This document shows, piece after piece, positions 1 through 9,720 of a DNA stretch of 64,000 nt. The DNA is from Streptomyces sp. NBRC 109706. GTDB lineage: Bacteria > Actinomycetota > Actinomycetes > Streptomycetales > Streptomycetaceae. A model generated the notes under the pieces. It saw nothing but the letters and a program-made list of their open reading frames with translations. It did no database searches and was not told the origin of the DNA. A program made the position numbers and the translations under genes. The first letter of the stretch is position 1. Each line of letters opens with the position of its first letter. The stretch is from the NCBI RefSeq assembly GCF_000974485.1, contig NZ_BBOM01000005.1, forward strand, positions 372,001-436,000, written 5' to 3'.

Positions 1-264
1 GGGCGAGACCTCCTGGAGCACATAGACCGTGCCGCCGGGAGTGGCGCCCGGCACCTCCTCGGCGGGTCCGGTGGACGCCTCGACGTCGGCGAAGGATATC
101 TCCTCCGGGGCCTCGGCGACCGGTCCGCCGCCCTCCTGGCCGCCGTTGCCGCCGTCTCCGCCGCCACCGCCCCCGCCGCTGCTACACGCGCTGAGCACCA
201 GCGCGCCGGTCAGGGCGATGGCCGCCCCCGTCAGGCGCACCTGGCGCAGTGATCTCTTGCTCAT
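1..264 (-). CDS. ABC transporter substrate-binding lipoprotein, N-terminal part (third opp cassette)
   Basis: Only the first ~88 codons are in the window; the gene runs off the left edge. It starts at ATG 264-262 with a lipoprotein signal peptide: basic MSKRSLRQ start, hydrophobic core and an LSAC lipobox with the lipid-bearing Cys at residue 27. A Gly-rich linker follows, then Asp/Glu-rich sequence and a beta-strand-like start (GGTVYVLQE) typical of family 5 peptide-binding proteins. It lies 31 nt downstream of a permease gene, so it is probably the peptide-binding subunit of that importer, anchored outside the membrane. The order permease-then-binding protein recalls the bldK operon of S. 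coelicolor (from memory); identity with BldKB cannot be judged from this fragment. Confidence 0.8.
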   Translation of the reverse strand, partial: MSKRSLRQVRLTGAAIALTGALVLSACSSGGGGGGGDGGNGGQEGGGPVAEAPEEISFADVEASTGPAEEVPGATPGGTVYVLQEVSP

Positions 265-295
265 GGGTTCTTACGCACCTGCCCGTTTCGTTGTG

Positions 296-1267
296 TCAGC
301 GGATGGTCTTGGGGTCGAACGCGTCCCGCACCGAGTCCCCGAGCAGGTTGAAGGCGACCACGAAGACCACCAGCGACACTCCGGGGAAGAACATGTAGGT
401 GATGTCGGCGCGGTAGACCTCGGCACCGATGGCGAACATCCGCCCCCAGTCGGGGGTGGGCTCCACCAGGCCCACGCCGAGATAGGAGAGCGCGGCGGCC
501 GTGGTCACGAAGTTGGGCAACATGTACGTCGACTGCACGAGCATCGGCGAGACGACGTTGGGCAGCAGTTCCTTGCGGATGATCCGCCAGGGCGAGGCCC
601 CGCTCACCTTGGCCGCCTCGACGAACTCCCGCTCCCGCAGGGCCAGGGTGGCGCCGCGCAGGATGCGGCCGAGCGTCATCCAGCCCAGCACCCACAGCAC
701 CACGACGATCGAGACCACCCGCACATAGGTGGGGGTCTCCTCCCTCGGGTCCACGAAGAGCGTGGTCACGATCGGCAGGAAGGCCACGAAGAACAGCTGG
801 TTGGGGAAGGCCATCAGCAGGTCGATGAACCGGCTGATCAGAAAGTCCGTCCGGCCGCCCAGATAGCCGGCGGCGATGCCCAGGACGATCGCGGTCAGGG
901 TGGCCAGCACGGTCACGGCGAGCGCGATCAGCAACGAGGTGCGAATCCCGTAGACCAGCTGGGTCAGCACGTCCCGGCCCAGGCCGGGTTCGAGGCCGAA
1001 CCAGAACTCCCCGTCGATCCCGCCGTTGGGCTTGACCGGATAGCCGAACTCGTTCAGCAGGCTCGGATCCTTCTGCCCGTACCGGGTGTAGGGATCCTTT
1101 CCGTAGAGCCAGGAGATGACGGGCGCCAGCAGTCCCACAAGAAAGAACGAGAGCACGATACAGGCGGAAACGACCCCGACCCGGTCACGACGGAATCGGC
1201 GCCACATCAGCTGCCCAGGGGACCGGCCCACCAACTCGGTGCCGACGACCTGGGTATCGCTGGACAT
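296..1267 (-). CDS. Oligopeptide ABC transporter permease, DppC/OppC type
   Basis: Predicted 323-aa inner-membrane permease. It has an N-terminal cytoplasmic segment, a first transmembrane helix near residues 30-50, an extracytoplasmic loop (GLEPGLGRD) typical of C-type subunits, then about five more helices. The EAA loop that contacts the ATPase reads EAAKVSGASPWRIIRKELLPN. It ends in the family-typical LGDSVRDAFDPKTIR. ATG 1267 was chosen because the conserved RRFRRDRVGVVSA start follows it; the frame stays open upstream to 1393. It is the first gene of a third opp operon and is followed by a binding protein. No B-type permease or ATPase of this operon is in the window; they presumably lie to the left. 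Confidence 0.88.
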   Translation of the reverse strand: MSSDTQVVGTELVGRSPGQLMWRRFRRDRVGVVSACIVLSFFLVGLLAPVISWLYGKDPYTRYGQKDPSLLNEFGYPVKPNGGIDGEFWFGLEPGLGRDVLTQLVYGIRTSLLIALAVTVLATLTAIVLGIAAGYLGGRTDFLISRFIDLLMAFPNQLFFVAFLPIVTTLFVDPREETPTYVRVVSIVVVLWVLGWMTLGRILRGATLALREREFVEAAKVSGASPWRIIRKELLPNVVSPMLVQSTYMLPNFVTTAAALSYLGVGLVEPTPDWGRMFAIGAEVYRADITYMFFPGVSLVVFVVAFNLLGDSVRDAFDPKTIR

Positions 1268-1629
1268 CAGTTGGCCCCCCGGTGGCGCGCTCGCGTGCGA
1301 TGCGTGTAGAGCGCGACTGTGGCAAGGGGTGGAGTTTCCCGTCAAGGGATAACAAAGGTATAAACCTCTGAAGGTATATGAGTGAGCCAACATTATGCGA
1401 ATTGAAGCCAGTTGGCGCTTGACTCGATCAGAGACAATCAGAAATGTACGGATAAGGCGGGAGTGGACCTGTTAACAAGGCGGCAACGCCCCCGACCCGG
1501 CGCCGATATCCCTACGTCCCAGACTGTGGCGGTACGGCCGTGCGGGTGCCGTAGACCGAGGCGGTGCGGCCATGGGACCGCACCGCCTCGGTACCCGAAC
1601 TCGCCGCGCCCACAGGGGTGTTCGGTGGC
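1268..1629. other. Intergenic region between opp operons
   Basis: No convincing gene. The left half is unusually AT-rich for this genome (about 1345-1460) and is probably the promoter region of the minus-strand permease operon. On that strand it contains a CATAAT-like box near 1390 and two GGTATA direct repeats near 1356-1378; neither is a firm promoter call. The right half holds a strong hairpin listed separately. Confidence 0.5.
1555..1592 (-). terminator. Perfect 15-bp hairpin after the opp ATPase gene
   Basis: Arms at 1555-1569 (ACCGAGGCGGTGCGG) and 1578-1592 are perfect complements around an 8-nt loop. It begins 38 nt past the stop codon of the minus-strand ATPase gene. No U-tract follows, as is usual for actinobacterial terminators. 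It probably separates the second and third opp operons. Confidence 0.75.
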
Positions 1630-2670
1630 TCAGTCCGCCCTGACCTCGGGTTTGGTGGCCGCGAAGTGACAGGCCGAAGGATGCGCCACGGGCGGCCCCT
1701 CGGCCAGCAGATGCCCGGGAACCACCAGCGGTGGGTCCACATCCGCGCACTTCTGCTGGGCCTTCCAGCACCGGGTACGAAAATGGCAGCCGGAGGGCGG
1801 ATTGGCCGGAGAAGGCACATCTCCGGCGAGAATGATCCGTTCCCGCCGACTGCTCGCCACCGGATCGGGCACCGGCACCGCCGAGAGCAGCGCCTGGGTG
1901 TACGGATGGGTCGGAAACCGATAGATCTCCTCGTCGCTGCCGATTTCCACCACCCGCCCCAGATACATCACGCCGACGCGGTCCGAGATATGTCGAACAA
2001 TCGAAAGATCATGGGCGATAAACATATACGACAGGCCAAACTCGTTCTGCAGCCGCTCCATCAGGTTGATCACCTGGGCCTGCACCGAGACGTCCAGCGC
2101 GGAGACCGGCTCGTCGGCCACGATGATCTCCGGGTTGAGGGCCAGACCTCTGGCGATGCCGATGCGCTGGCGCTGGCCGCCGGAGAACTGGTGCGGATAG
2201 CGGTTGATGTACTCGGGGTTGAGCCCGACCACGTCCAACAGCTCCCGCACCCTGGCCCGTCGGCTTCCCTTGGGCGCGACATCGGGGTGGATCTCGAACG
2301 GCTCCCCGATGATGTCGCCCACCGTCATCCGGGGGTTGAGCGAGGTGTAGGGGTCCTGGAACACCATCTGGATGTTCCGCCGCACCGCCTTCAACGCCCG
2401 CCCCGAGAGCCGGGAGATGTCCTCGCCCTTGTAGCGGATCGTGCCCGAGGTGGGGGACTCCAGGTTCATCAGCAGCTTCGCCACCGTCGACTTGCCGCAG
2501 CCCGACTCCCCCACGATGCCCAGCGTCTCCCCCGGGTAGAGGGAGAGCGACACCCCGTCCACCGCCTTGACCGCGCCGATGTTCCGCTTGAACAGGATGC
2601 CCTGGGTCAGCGGGAAGTGCTTGACAAGGTCGGTCACTTCCAGGATCGGCTCGCCATGTGGCTCACTCAC
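1630..2670 (-). CDS. Oligopeptide ABC transporter ATPase, DppF/OppF type (cassette 2)
   Basis: 346-aa cytoplasmic ATPase that powers peptide import. Visible motifs: Walker [10 protein letters not shown] (about residues 54-62), Q-loop in [13 protein letters not shown], signature SGGQRQR, Walker B IIVADEP, and the switch His in FIAHDLS. The C-terminal oligopeptide-transporter domain has [12 protein letters not shown] and the Cys-rich stretch [14 protein letters not shown] typical of OppD/F. It starts at GTG 2670, overlapping the end of the preceding ATPase gene by 8 nt, so the two are translationally coupled. It is last in the operon A-B-C-D-F and is followed by a hairpin. The paralogue at 8608-9720 is nearly identical over the core domain but carries a longer, acidic C-terminal insert. 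Confidence 0.93.
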   Translation of the reverse strand: MSEPHGEPILEVTDLVKHFPLTQGILFKRNIGAVKAVDGVSLSLYPGETLGIVGESGCGKSTVAKLLMNLESPTSGTIRYKGEDISRLSGRALKAVRRNIQMVFQDPYTSLNPRMTVGDIIGEPFEIHPDVAPKGSRRARVRELLDVVGLNPEYINRYPHQFSGGQRQRIGIARGLALNPEIIVADEPVSALDVSVQAQVINLMERLQNEFGLSYMFIAHDLSIVRHISDRVGVMYLGRVVEIGSDEEIYRFPTHPYTQALLSAVPVPDPVASSRRERIILAGDVPSPANPPSGCHFRTRCWKAQQKCADVDPPLVVPGHLLAEGPPVAHPSACHFAATKPEVRAD

Positions 2671-3640
2671 CGACGGTCTCCTTCCAGAAGTGGCAGGCGC
2701 TCGACCGCCGGGGGCCGACCTCGTAGAGCGGCGGCCTGGGATCCTCCCGGCAGACGTCCCTGGCCAGCGGACAGCGCGGGTGGTAGGGGCAACCGGCGGG
2801 AATGCGCGCCAGGTTGGGCGGCAGCCCCTTGATCGCGCGCAGCTCGCCGCCCTTGTGGTCCAGGCGTGGGATCGACTCCAGCAGCCCCTTGGTGTAGGGA
2901 TGCGCCGGCCGGCTGTACAGCTCGTGCACCGGGGCGTTCTCCACGATCCGGCCCGCGTACATCACCGCGATCTTGTCCGCCACTCCCGCGACCACCCCCA
3001 GATCGTGGGTGATCAGGATCAGTCCCATCCGAAACTCGCGTTGCAACTCGGCCAGCAGGTCCATCACCTGGGCCTGCACGGTGACGTCCAGCGCCGTGGT
3101 GGGCTCGTCCGCGATGATCAGCTCGGGCTCCAGGGCCAGCGCCATCGCGATCATGATCCGCTGCCGCATACCGCCGGAGAACTGGTGCGGATAGTCGTTG
3201 ACCCGCTCCCTGGCCGCCGGGATGCGCACCCGTTCCATCAGCTCGATCGCCCTGGCTTTGGCCTCCTTGCGGTCGGCGCCCCGGTGCACCCGGAACATCT
3301 CGCCCAGCTGGTAGCCGACCGTCAGCACCGGGTTGAGCGAGGAGAGCGCGTCCTGGAAGATCATCGCGATCTTCTCGCCCCGGATCCGGCGCCGCTCCTC
3401 GGCGCGCAGGGTGAGCAGGTCCCGGCCCTGGAAGCGCACCTCACCGCCGGCGATCCGGCCCGGCGGCGAGTCCAGGATGCCCATCACCGCCTGCGCGGTG
3501 ACGGACTTCCCCGAGCCCGACTCCCCCAGCACCGCCAGGGTCTCGCCGGCGTCCACCGAGTAGCTGACCCCGTTGACCGCCTGGATCAGCCCGTCCCTGG
3601 TCTGGAACTCCACGCGCAGATCGCGGACTTCGAGCAGCAT
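2663..3640 (-). CDS. Oligopeptide ABC transporter ATPase, DppD/OppD type (cassette 2)
   Basis: 325-aa cytoplasmic ATPase, partner of the OppF-type subunit. It has Walker [10 protein letters not shown], the Q-loop in [12 protein letters not shown], signature SGGMRQR, Walker B LIIADEP and switch His in LITHDLG, followed by the oligo_HPY domain ([14 protein letters not shown]) and a Cys pair in [15 protein letters not shown] 3640 is preferred: it has an AAGGAAAGG ribosome site just upstream and gives the family start [13 protein letters not shown] longer in-frame start at 3688 would overlap the permease. The C-permease stop lies 22 nt upstream and the OppF-type gene overlaps its end, so it sits inside the five-gene operon. 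Confidence 0.93.
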   Translation of the reverse strand: MLLEVRDLRVEFQTRDGLIQAVNGVSYSVDAGETLAVLGESGSGKSVTAQAVMGILDSPPGRIAGGEVRFQGRDLLTLRAEERRRIRGEKIAMIFQDALSSLNPVLTVGYQLGEMFRVHRGADRKEAKARAIELMERVRIPAARERVNDYPHQFSGGMRQRIMIAMALALEPELIIADEPTTALDVTVQAQVMDLLAELQREFRMGLILITHDLGVVAGVADKIAVMYAGRIVENAPVHELYSRPAHPYTKGLLESIPRLDHKGGELRAIKGLPPNLARIPAGCPYHPRCPLARDVCREDPRPPLYEVGPRRSSACHFWKETVGE

Positions 3641-3662
3641 CGCGTTCCCTTTCCTTCGCCCC

Positions 3663-4607
3663 TCAGCGCAGCCTGGGATCGAGGGCATCGCGCACCGCGT
3701 CGCCCAGCATGATGAAGGCCAGCACCGTGATGCTCAGCGCGGCGGCCGGATAGAGCAGGATGTGGGGCGCGTTGCGGAACTGCATGCCGTCCGAGGCGGC
3801 CGAGATGTCCACGCCCCAGGACACCGTGGGCGGCCGCAGGCCCACGCCCAGATAGCTGAGCGTGGCCTCCAGCGCGATAAAGGTGCCCAGCATGATGGTC
3901 GCCATCACGATCACCGGGGCGATCGCGTTGGGCATGATGTGCCGCAGCAGCATCCTGGTGTTGCTGGCGCCGAGCGCGCGGGCCGCCTGCACGTAGTCGT
4001 TCTGTTTGGCGGTGATCACGGCACCCCTGGCGATGCGGGCGATCTGTGGCCAGCCCAGCGCGGCGATCACCAGCACCACGGGCCAGATCCCGCGCAGCGT
4101 GATCATGCTCAGGAAGACGATGGCGCCCAGCACCATGGGGATGCCGAAGAAGACGTCGGTCAGCCGGGAGAGCAGGGTGTCCCAGAACCCGCCGTAGAAG
4201 CCGGCCAGGCTGCCGACCACCGCGCCGACCAGGGCGACGCCGAGCGTGGCGCAGACCCCGACCGCGATCGAGGCTCGGGCGCCGTAGACGGTGCGGGTGT
4301 AGACGTCGCAGCCCTGGGTGTCGAAGCCGAACCAGTGTCCCGCGCTGGGTCCTTCGAGGGAGCGGCCCAGCTGGCAGTGGACCGGACTGCGCGAGGCGAT
4401 CAGGGACGGCCACAGGGAGATCAGCACCAGAAAGAGAATGAGCAGCGCCGAGACCACAAAGATCGGGTTGCGCCGCAGATCGTGCCAGGCGTCCGACCAG
4501 AGGCTGCGCGCCCCCTCCGGCACCGGCTCGACGCCGGTCACCCCCAACGCCTTGGCCCCCGCGTCCTCCTGGCCCCCGAACGGTGGTTGCGACGTGGGTT
4601 CAGGCAT
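3663..4607 (-). CDS. Oligopeptide ABC transporter permease, DppC/OppC type (cassette 2)
   Basis: 314-aa inner-membrane permease. A ~45-residue cytoplasmic N-terminus (with LWSDAWHDLRRNPIFV before the first helix) leads into a long extracytoplasmic loop containing HWFGFDTQGCDVYTR. Five further helices follow. The EAA loop VQAARALGASNTRMLLRHIMPN docks on the ATPases, and the C-terminus is LGDAVRDALDPRLR. ATG 4607 overlaps the end of the B-type permease by 8 nt in a coupled junction, the same arrangement as in cassette 1. Together with the B subunit it forms the peptide channel. Confidence 0.93.
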   Translation of the reverse strand: MPEPTSQPPFGGQEDAGAKALGVTGVEPVPEGARSLWSDAWHDLRRNPIFVVSALLILFLVLISLWPSLIASRSPVHCQLGRSLEGPSAGHWFGFDTQGCDVYTRTVYGARASIAVGVCATLGVALVGAVVGSLAGFYGGFWDTLLSRLTDVFFGIPMVLGAIVFLSMITLRGIWPVVLVIAALGWPQIARIARGAVITAKQNDYVQAARALGASNTRMLLRHIMPNAIAPVIVMATIMLGTFIALEATLSYLGVGLRPPTVSWGVDISAASDGMQFRNAPHILLYPAAALSITVLAFIMLGDAVRDALDPRLR

Positions 4608-5523
4608 AGCGAATCCTCGGGTCGAGCACGGCGTAGAGGAGGTCGACCAGCAGATTGGCCAGCAGGAAGATCAGCACCAGCACCACCACGAAGCCGACGA
4701 CGGTCGGGGAGTTCTGCCGGAGGATGCCCTGGAAGAGCTGGTAGCCGACGCCCTGGATGTTGAAGATCCGTTCGGTGACGATGGCGCCGGCCATCAGGTT
4801 GCCGATGTCGGCGCCGAGGTAGGTCACCACCGGGATCAGGGAGTTGCGCAGCAGATGCCGCACGGTCACCCGCCGTCTCGGCAGCCCCTTGGCCACGGCC
4901 GTACGGATGTAGTCGGCGCGGACGTTCTCCGCCACCGAGGTCCTGGTCAGCCGGGTGACATAGGCGAGCGAGACCAGCGAGAGGATCAGCCCCGGCACGA
5001 TCAGCTCGTCGAACCGGCCCTCGGGCCCCACCGCCGGGTTGATCCAGCCGAACTCGACCCCGAGGAAGTACTGGAGCGTGGTGCCCAGCACAAAGGTCGG
5101 GATCGCGATCACCACCAGGGTCAGCACCAGCACCGAGGTGTCCAGCGAACGGCCGCGCCGCAGTCCGGTGATGACGCCGAGGGTGATGCCGATGATCACT
5201 TCGAAGGTGAGCGCGACCAGCATCAGTCGGGCACTGATCGGAAAGGCCCGTCCCATCAGATCGGTCACCGGCTCACCGTTGAAGGCGGTACCGAAGTCGC
5301 CGGTGAAGATCTTGCCCATGTAGAGCACGTACTGCTGCCACACCGGCTTGTCGAGGTTGAACTCGGCGCGCAGCGCGGCGGCGGTGGCCGGATCGGGGCC
5401 CCGATCCCCGAAGAGCGCGGCCACCGGATCGCCGAGCGCGTACACCATCAGGAAGATCAGAAAGGTGGCGCCGATGAACACCGGGATCATCTGGAGCAGG
5501 CGCCGGATGACGTAGCGTCCCAT
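4600..5523 (-). CDS. Oligopeptide ABC transporter permease, DppB/OppB type (cassette 2)
   Basis: 307-aa inner-membrane permease with the family start MGRYVIRRLLQMIPVFIGAT and six predicted helices. A large extracytoplasmic segment around residues 35-95 includes NLDKPVWQQYVLYMGKIFTGDFG. The ATPase-contacting loop is RADYIRTAVAKGLPRRRVTVRHLLRNSLIP, and the C-terminus ends LLYAVLDPRIRYA. The length is normal. The binding-protein gene stops 33 nt upstream and the C permease overlaps its 3' end. It pairs with the C-type subunit. Confidence 0.93.
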   Translation of the reverse strand: MGRYVIRRLLQMIPVFIGATFLIFLMVYALGDPVAALFGDRGPDPATAAALRAEFNLDKPVWQQYVLYMGKIFTGDFGTAFNGEPVTDLMGRAFPISARLMLVALTFEVIIGITLGVITGLRRGRSLDTSVLVLTLVVIAIPTFVLGTTLQYFLGVEFGWINPAVGPEGRFDELIVPGLILSLVSLAYVTRLTRTSVAENVRADYIRTAVAKGLPRRRVTVRHLLRNSLIPVVTYLGADIGNLMAGAIVTERIFNIQGVGYQLFQGILRQNSPTVVGFVVVLVLIFLLANLLVDLLYAVLDPRIRYA

Positions 5524-5556
5524 GGGGCCTCCGATGGGGAGCGAGGCGGACGGTGG

Positions 5557-7191
5557 TCAGCCGACGGTGATGTCGGTGAAGACCGGCACCGAGAAGGGGT
5601 TCAGCCGCACATCGCTCAGTCGTTCCGAGTAGCCGGCGGTGCCGTTCTGGTACCACAGCGGGATGGCCGGCAGATCGTCCACCAGCACCTGCTCCGCGTC
5701 CTGGAAGAGGCTCACCGAATCGTCCTCGTTGTCCGCCGAGTTGGCCTCGTCGACCAGGGCGTCGAACTCCTCGCTGCTGTAGTCGCCGTCGTTGGAGGAG
5801 GCGTCCGTGTAGTAGAGCGGCTGGAGGAAGTTCTGGATCAGCGGATAGTCCATCTGCCAGCCGGTGCGGAACATCCCCGTCATCTCGCGGTTGGTGATCT
5901 GGTTGCGGAAGTCGGCGAACGTCGGCACCGGGTTGACGGTGCAGGCGTTCTCGCTCTCCAGGGCGTTGTTGACGCTGTTGCAGACCGCGTCCAGCCACTG
6001 TCGGTGGGAGCCGGTGTCCACGTTGGAGGAGAGGGTGACCCGGCCGCCCGGCAGGCCGCCGGCCTCCTCGATCAACTCCTTGGCGCGGTCCGGGTGGTAC
6101 TCGCAGACCTCGCCGCAGAGCCCCTCCTGGAAGCCGCCGGCGTCGCCGAGCACCGGGGAGGTGAAATCGCTGGCGGGGGTGCGGGTGTCCTGGAAGATCC
6201 GCTGGGTGATCTCCTCCCGGTTGATCGCCATCGACAGGCCCTTGCGCAGCTTGACCCCGTCGTCGCCCGACCAGGCGTCGTCGTAGAGCGGGAAGCTGAC
6301 GGTCTGGATGATCCCGGCCGGCTGGTTGATATAGCGGTCGCCGAGATCGGACTTCGCGTTCTTCAGCTGGGAGGCCGGCACATCGTCGATCAGGTCGAGG
6401 TTGCCGGCCTGGAGGTCGGTGTAGGCGGTGTTGTTGTCGGTGTAGACCCGCAGTTCGACGCCCTCGTTCTGCGCGTCGTCCGGCCCGCTGTAGTCCTCGT
6501 AGCGGACCAGGTTCATCCGCTGGCTGCGCTGGTAGGAGTCGATCTGGTAGGGGCCGTTGCCGATCGGCTTGGACAGCCAGGCGTCGTGGTCCTCGAAGAA
6601 CGCCTTCGGCAGCGGGGCGTAGGCGGCGTAGCCCAGGGTCTCCGGCCAGAGCGCGAAGGGCTCGGTGAGCCGGACGGTGAACGTGTGCTCGCCGGTCACC
6701 TCAAGGCCGCTGAGGGTGTCGGCGGTGGCCTCGGCCCCCTCCTCCTCGGGGTGGACCTCGTCATAGCCCTCGACGAACTGGAAGAAGTAGCTGGCCACCT
6801 GCGCGTTGTCCAGATGCGCGCCGTAGTTCCAGGCGTCCACATAGGAGTCGGCGGTGACCTCGGTGCCGTCCTGGAAGGTCCAGCCCTCCTTGATGGTGAC
6901 GTCGAAGGTGCGCTGGTCCTCGGTCTCGATCGACTCGGCCATCATGTCCTCGGCCGCGCCGGTCTCCGGGTTGTAGCGCTTGAGCCCCCGGAAGATCATG
7001 TCGAGGACCTTGCCGCCCTGCACCTCGTTGGTGTTGGCCGGCTCCAGCGGATGCTGCGGGTCGCCCCAGGAGGCCCGGATCACCCCCGAGCCGCCGCCGT
7101 CGCCTCCTGAGTCGCCGCCGCAACCCGTGGCGACCAGCGCGATGGCCGTCACCGCGACAAGGACTGAGCGCAGACGGATGCTGCCGGGCAT
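5557..7191 (-). CDS. Peptide ABC transporter substrate-binding lipoprotein (cassette 2)
   Basis: 544-aa secreted lipoprotein of the SBP_bac_5 family. The signal peptide ends at a VATGC lipobox (Cys 24), followed by a Gly/Ser/Asp linker. Family landmarks in order: LEPANTNEVQGGKVLDMIFRGL, WTFQDGTEVTADSYVDAWNYG, the ligand-cavity region PIGNGPYQIDSY, and DLPAIPLWYQNG near the C-terminus. It captures extracellular peptides and delivers them to the permeases encoded next. ATG 7191 has an excellent site (GCAGGAGG, five bases before ATG). It is the first gene of the operon, with a 12-bp palindrome in its leader. The sequence is only moderately like the cassette 1 binding protein, so the two probably differ in peptide preference. 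Confidence 0.93.
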   Translation of the reverse strand: MPGSIRLRSVLVAVTAIALVATGCGGDSGGDGGGSGVIRASWGDPQHPLEPANTNEVQGGKVLDMIFRGLKRYNPETGAAEDMMAESIETEDQRTFDVTIKEGWTFQDGTEVTADSYVDAWNYGAHLDNAQVASYFFQFVEGYDEVHPEEEGAEATADTLSGLEVTGEHTFTVRLTEPFALWPETLGYAAYAPLPKAFFEDHDAWLSKPIGNGPYQIDSYQRSQRMNLVRYEDYSGPDDAQNEGVELRVYTDNNTAYTDLQAGNLDLIDDVPASQLKNAKSDLGDRYINQPAGIIQTVSFPLYDDAWSGDDGVKLRKGLSMAINREEITQRIFQDTRTPASDFTSPVLGDAGGFQEGLCGEVCEYHPDRAKELIEEAGGLPGGRVTLSSNVDTGSHRQWLDAVCNSVNNALESENACTVNPVPTFADFRNQITNREMTGMFRTGWQMDYPLIQNFLQPLYYTDASSNDGDYSSEEFDALVDEANSADNEDDSVSLFQDAEQVLVDDLPAIPLWYQNGTAGYSERLSDVRLNPFSVPVFTDITVG

Positions 7192-7236
7192 GGGCGCCTC
7201 CTGCGAGGGGAGTGAATGCGGTTGTCCGGCGCCCTG

Positions 7237-7248
7237 GGGAGTACTCCC
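7237..7248. promoter_or_regulatory. 12-bp perfect palindrome upstream of cassette 2
   Basis: GGGAGTACTCCC lies 46 nt before the start of the binding-protein gene and 121 nt before the divergent lipoprotein gene. Its position suits an operator or an mRNA-leader element. No regulator gene adjoins it, so its role is inferred only. Confidence 0.3.
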
Positions 7249-7368
7249 GGGTTCACGCCGCGTCCGTCCCTTGTATCCCTATTTACAGCCAATCAGATGC
7301 GCAGCATCCCGGAGTGTTGCCCGAAAACCCCCATATGCCGGACCAGCCCGCTGCGTTATCGTCCGGCC

Positions 7369-8598
7369 ATGGCACGCAGGTCCCCCCTCCCCAAGGTGCT
7401 GCTGCTCGCCACGTTGGCACTGCTGAGCTGCACCGCTACCGAACAGCCGACCGACGACCCCGCCGCATCCGAGGCGCCCACCCCGACGCCCCGCGCCGTT
7501 CCGTCCAGCACCCCACCGCCGATCCCCTCGGCGCCGGAGCTTTCCGGCCAGGTGACGCAGCTCAGTCTCGCCGGACCCGACCACGCCGCCGCCCTACTGA
7601 TCGACTGCGCCCCCACGGACGGCACCGACGGCCCCGACGGCCCGGAAAACGGTTCCGCCGCTCGGGGCCACTGCGTCTACCGCGTCGCCGTTCTCGAAGG
7701 CGACCGCTGGGGGATCAGGGAGACCCCGCTGCCCACCACCCCGGGCGGCGGCAGCCTGTACACCGTGGAGGCGGTGGGCACCGGGGCGCTGCGGGTCTCC
7801 AGCGGCGATCGGGACTGGGTCTCCACCGACGGCGGCCTGCACTGGGCCCCCGCCCCGCCCACCGCGCCGGAGACCGTTCCCGAGATCCCCCCTGGCGCCG
7901 TGCCGAGACCGGCCGGGCTGAGCGCCGACGACCGGGCCCTCGAAGTGCTGCTGCCGGAGACCGCCGAGGCACGCCGGCTGGCGGAGCAGCCACCGCTGAC
8001 CGAGCTGGGCCGCCCGGGACCGCTGCCGGGCGGCGGCTGGTGGGTGGCCGGGCTCGATCCGGAGACGGCGGAGCCGGATATCGCCGTCACCCGGGACGCC
8101 GGACGCGGCTGGCAGCGGCTCGGGCTGCTCGACGCCGCCCCGACGCCGCATCCACACGACGTCAACTCCCTGGTGCTGGCCGCGGGCCCCACCGACTGGT
8201 ACGTGCTGGCCAGCGGCAACGCGGCGGTCGGCACCGGCGGCGCGGCGCTGACCACCAGCGTGCTCACCGTCTACCGCAGCTCCGACGAGGGCGCCAGCTG
8301 GCGGCCGACCTGGTCGGCCGGATCGGGGCCGGGGCCGCAGTCGCTGGTGGGCACCCCGATCGCCGGCGCCGACGGCAGCCTCACCGTCTACTCGTTCGAC
8401 GCCATCTACACCAGCACCGACCGGGCGCTGAGCTTCGCCGTCACCCGGCAGGGCGCGCCGCCCGAGCTGCCCGAGCTGACGCCGGCCGGTCATCTCCTCA
8501 CCGACCTGGGCCAACCCGGGCACTACCGGCTCTCGGCCGACGGGTTCACCTGGCGCACCGTGATCCTCGGTGGACGGGATCCCGGCGGCGCCGGCTGA
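7369..8598 (+). CDS. Secreted lipoprotein with BNR/Asp-box beta-propeller repeats
   Basis: 409-aa predicted lipoprotein: signal peptide with lipobox LLSC (Cys 21), then a Thr/Pro/Ala-rich linker to about residue 60. The rest shows at least three Asp-box motifs (S/T-x-D-x-G-x-x-W): STDGGLHW near 152, TRDAGRGW near 240, SSDEGASW near 302, and a degenerate TSTDRALSF near 347. These mark a sialidase/YCF48-like beta-propeller fold. No sialidase active-site Arg triad could be assigned, so no enzymatic role is claimed. ATG 7369 was chosen because it gives the signal peptide; the frame is open further upstream. It lies on the plus strand between two minus-strand opp operons, and its stop is 9 nt from the stop of the convergent ATPase gene. 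Confidence 0.82.
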   Translation: MARRSPLPKVLLLATLALLSCTATEQPTDDPAASEAPTPTPRAVPSSTPPPIPSAPELSGQVTQLSLAGPDHAAALLIDCAPTDGTDGPDGPENGSAARGHCVYRVAVLEGDRWGIRETPLPTTPGGGSLYTVEAVGTGALRVSSGDRDWVSTDGGLHWAPAPPTAPETVPEIPPGAVPRPAGLSADDRALEVLLPETAEARRLAEQPPLTELGRPGPLPGGGWWVAGLDPETAEPDIAVTRDAGRGWQRLGLLDAAPTPHPHDVNSLVLAAGPTDWYVLASGNAAVGTGGAALTTSVLTVYRSSDEGASWRPTWSAGSGPGPQSLVGTPIAGADGSLTVYSFDAIYTSTDRALSFAVTRQGAPPELPELTPAGHLLTDLGQPGHYRLSADGFTWRTVILGGRDPGGAG

Positions 8599-8607
8599 GA
8601 CCCGCCG

Positions 8608-9712
<1,105 letters not shown>

Positions 9713-9720
<8 letters not shown>

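Noticed and set aside
1..1267. Naming the left-edge genes bldKA/bldKB
   Set aside because: Order and location are suggestive, but only 88 codons of the binding protein are visible and the other subunits are outside the window.
4318..7110. 930-codon open frame on the plus strand
   Set aside because: It lies antisense to oppA/oppB/oppC genes with clear domains; composition (His/Asp/Gly/Arg-rich) is typical of antisense GC-rich frames.
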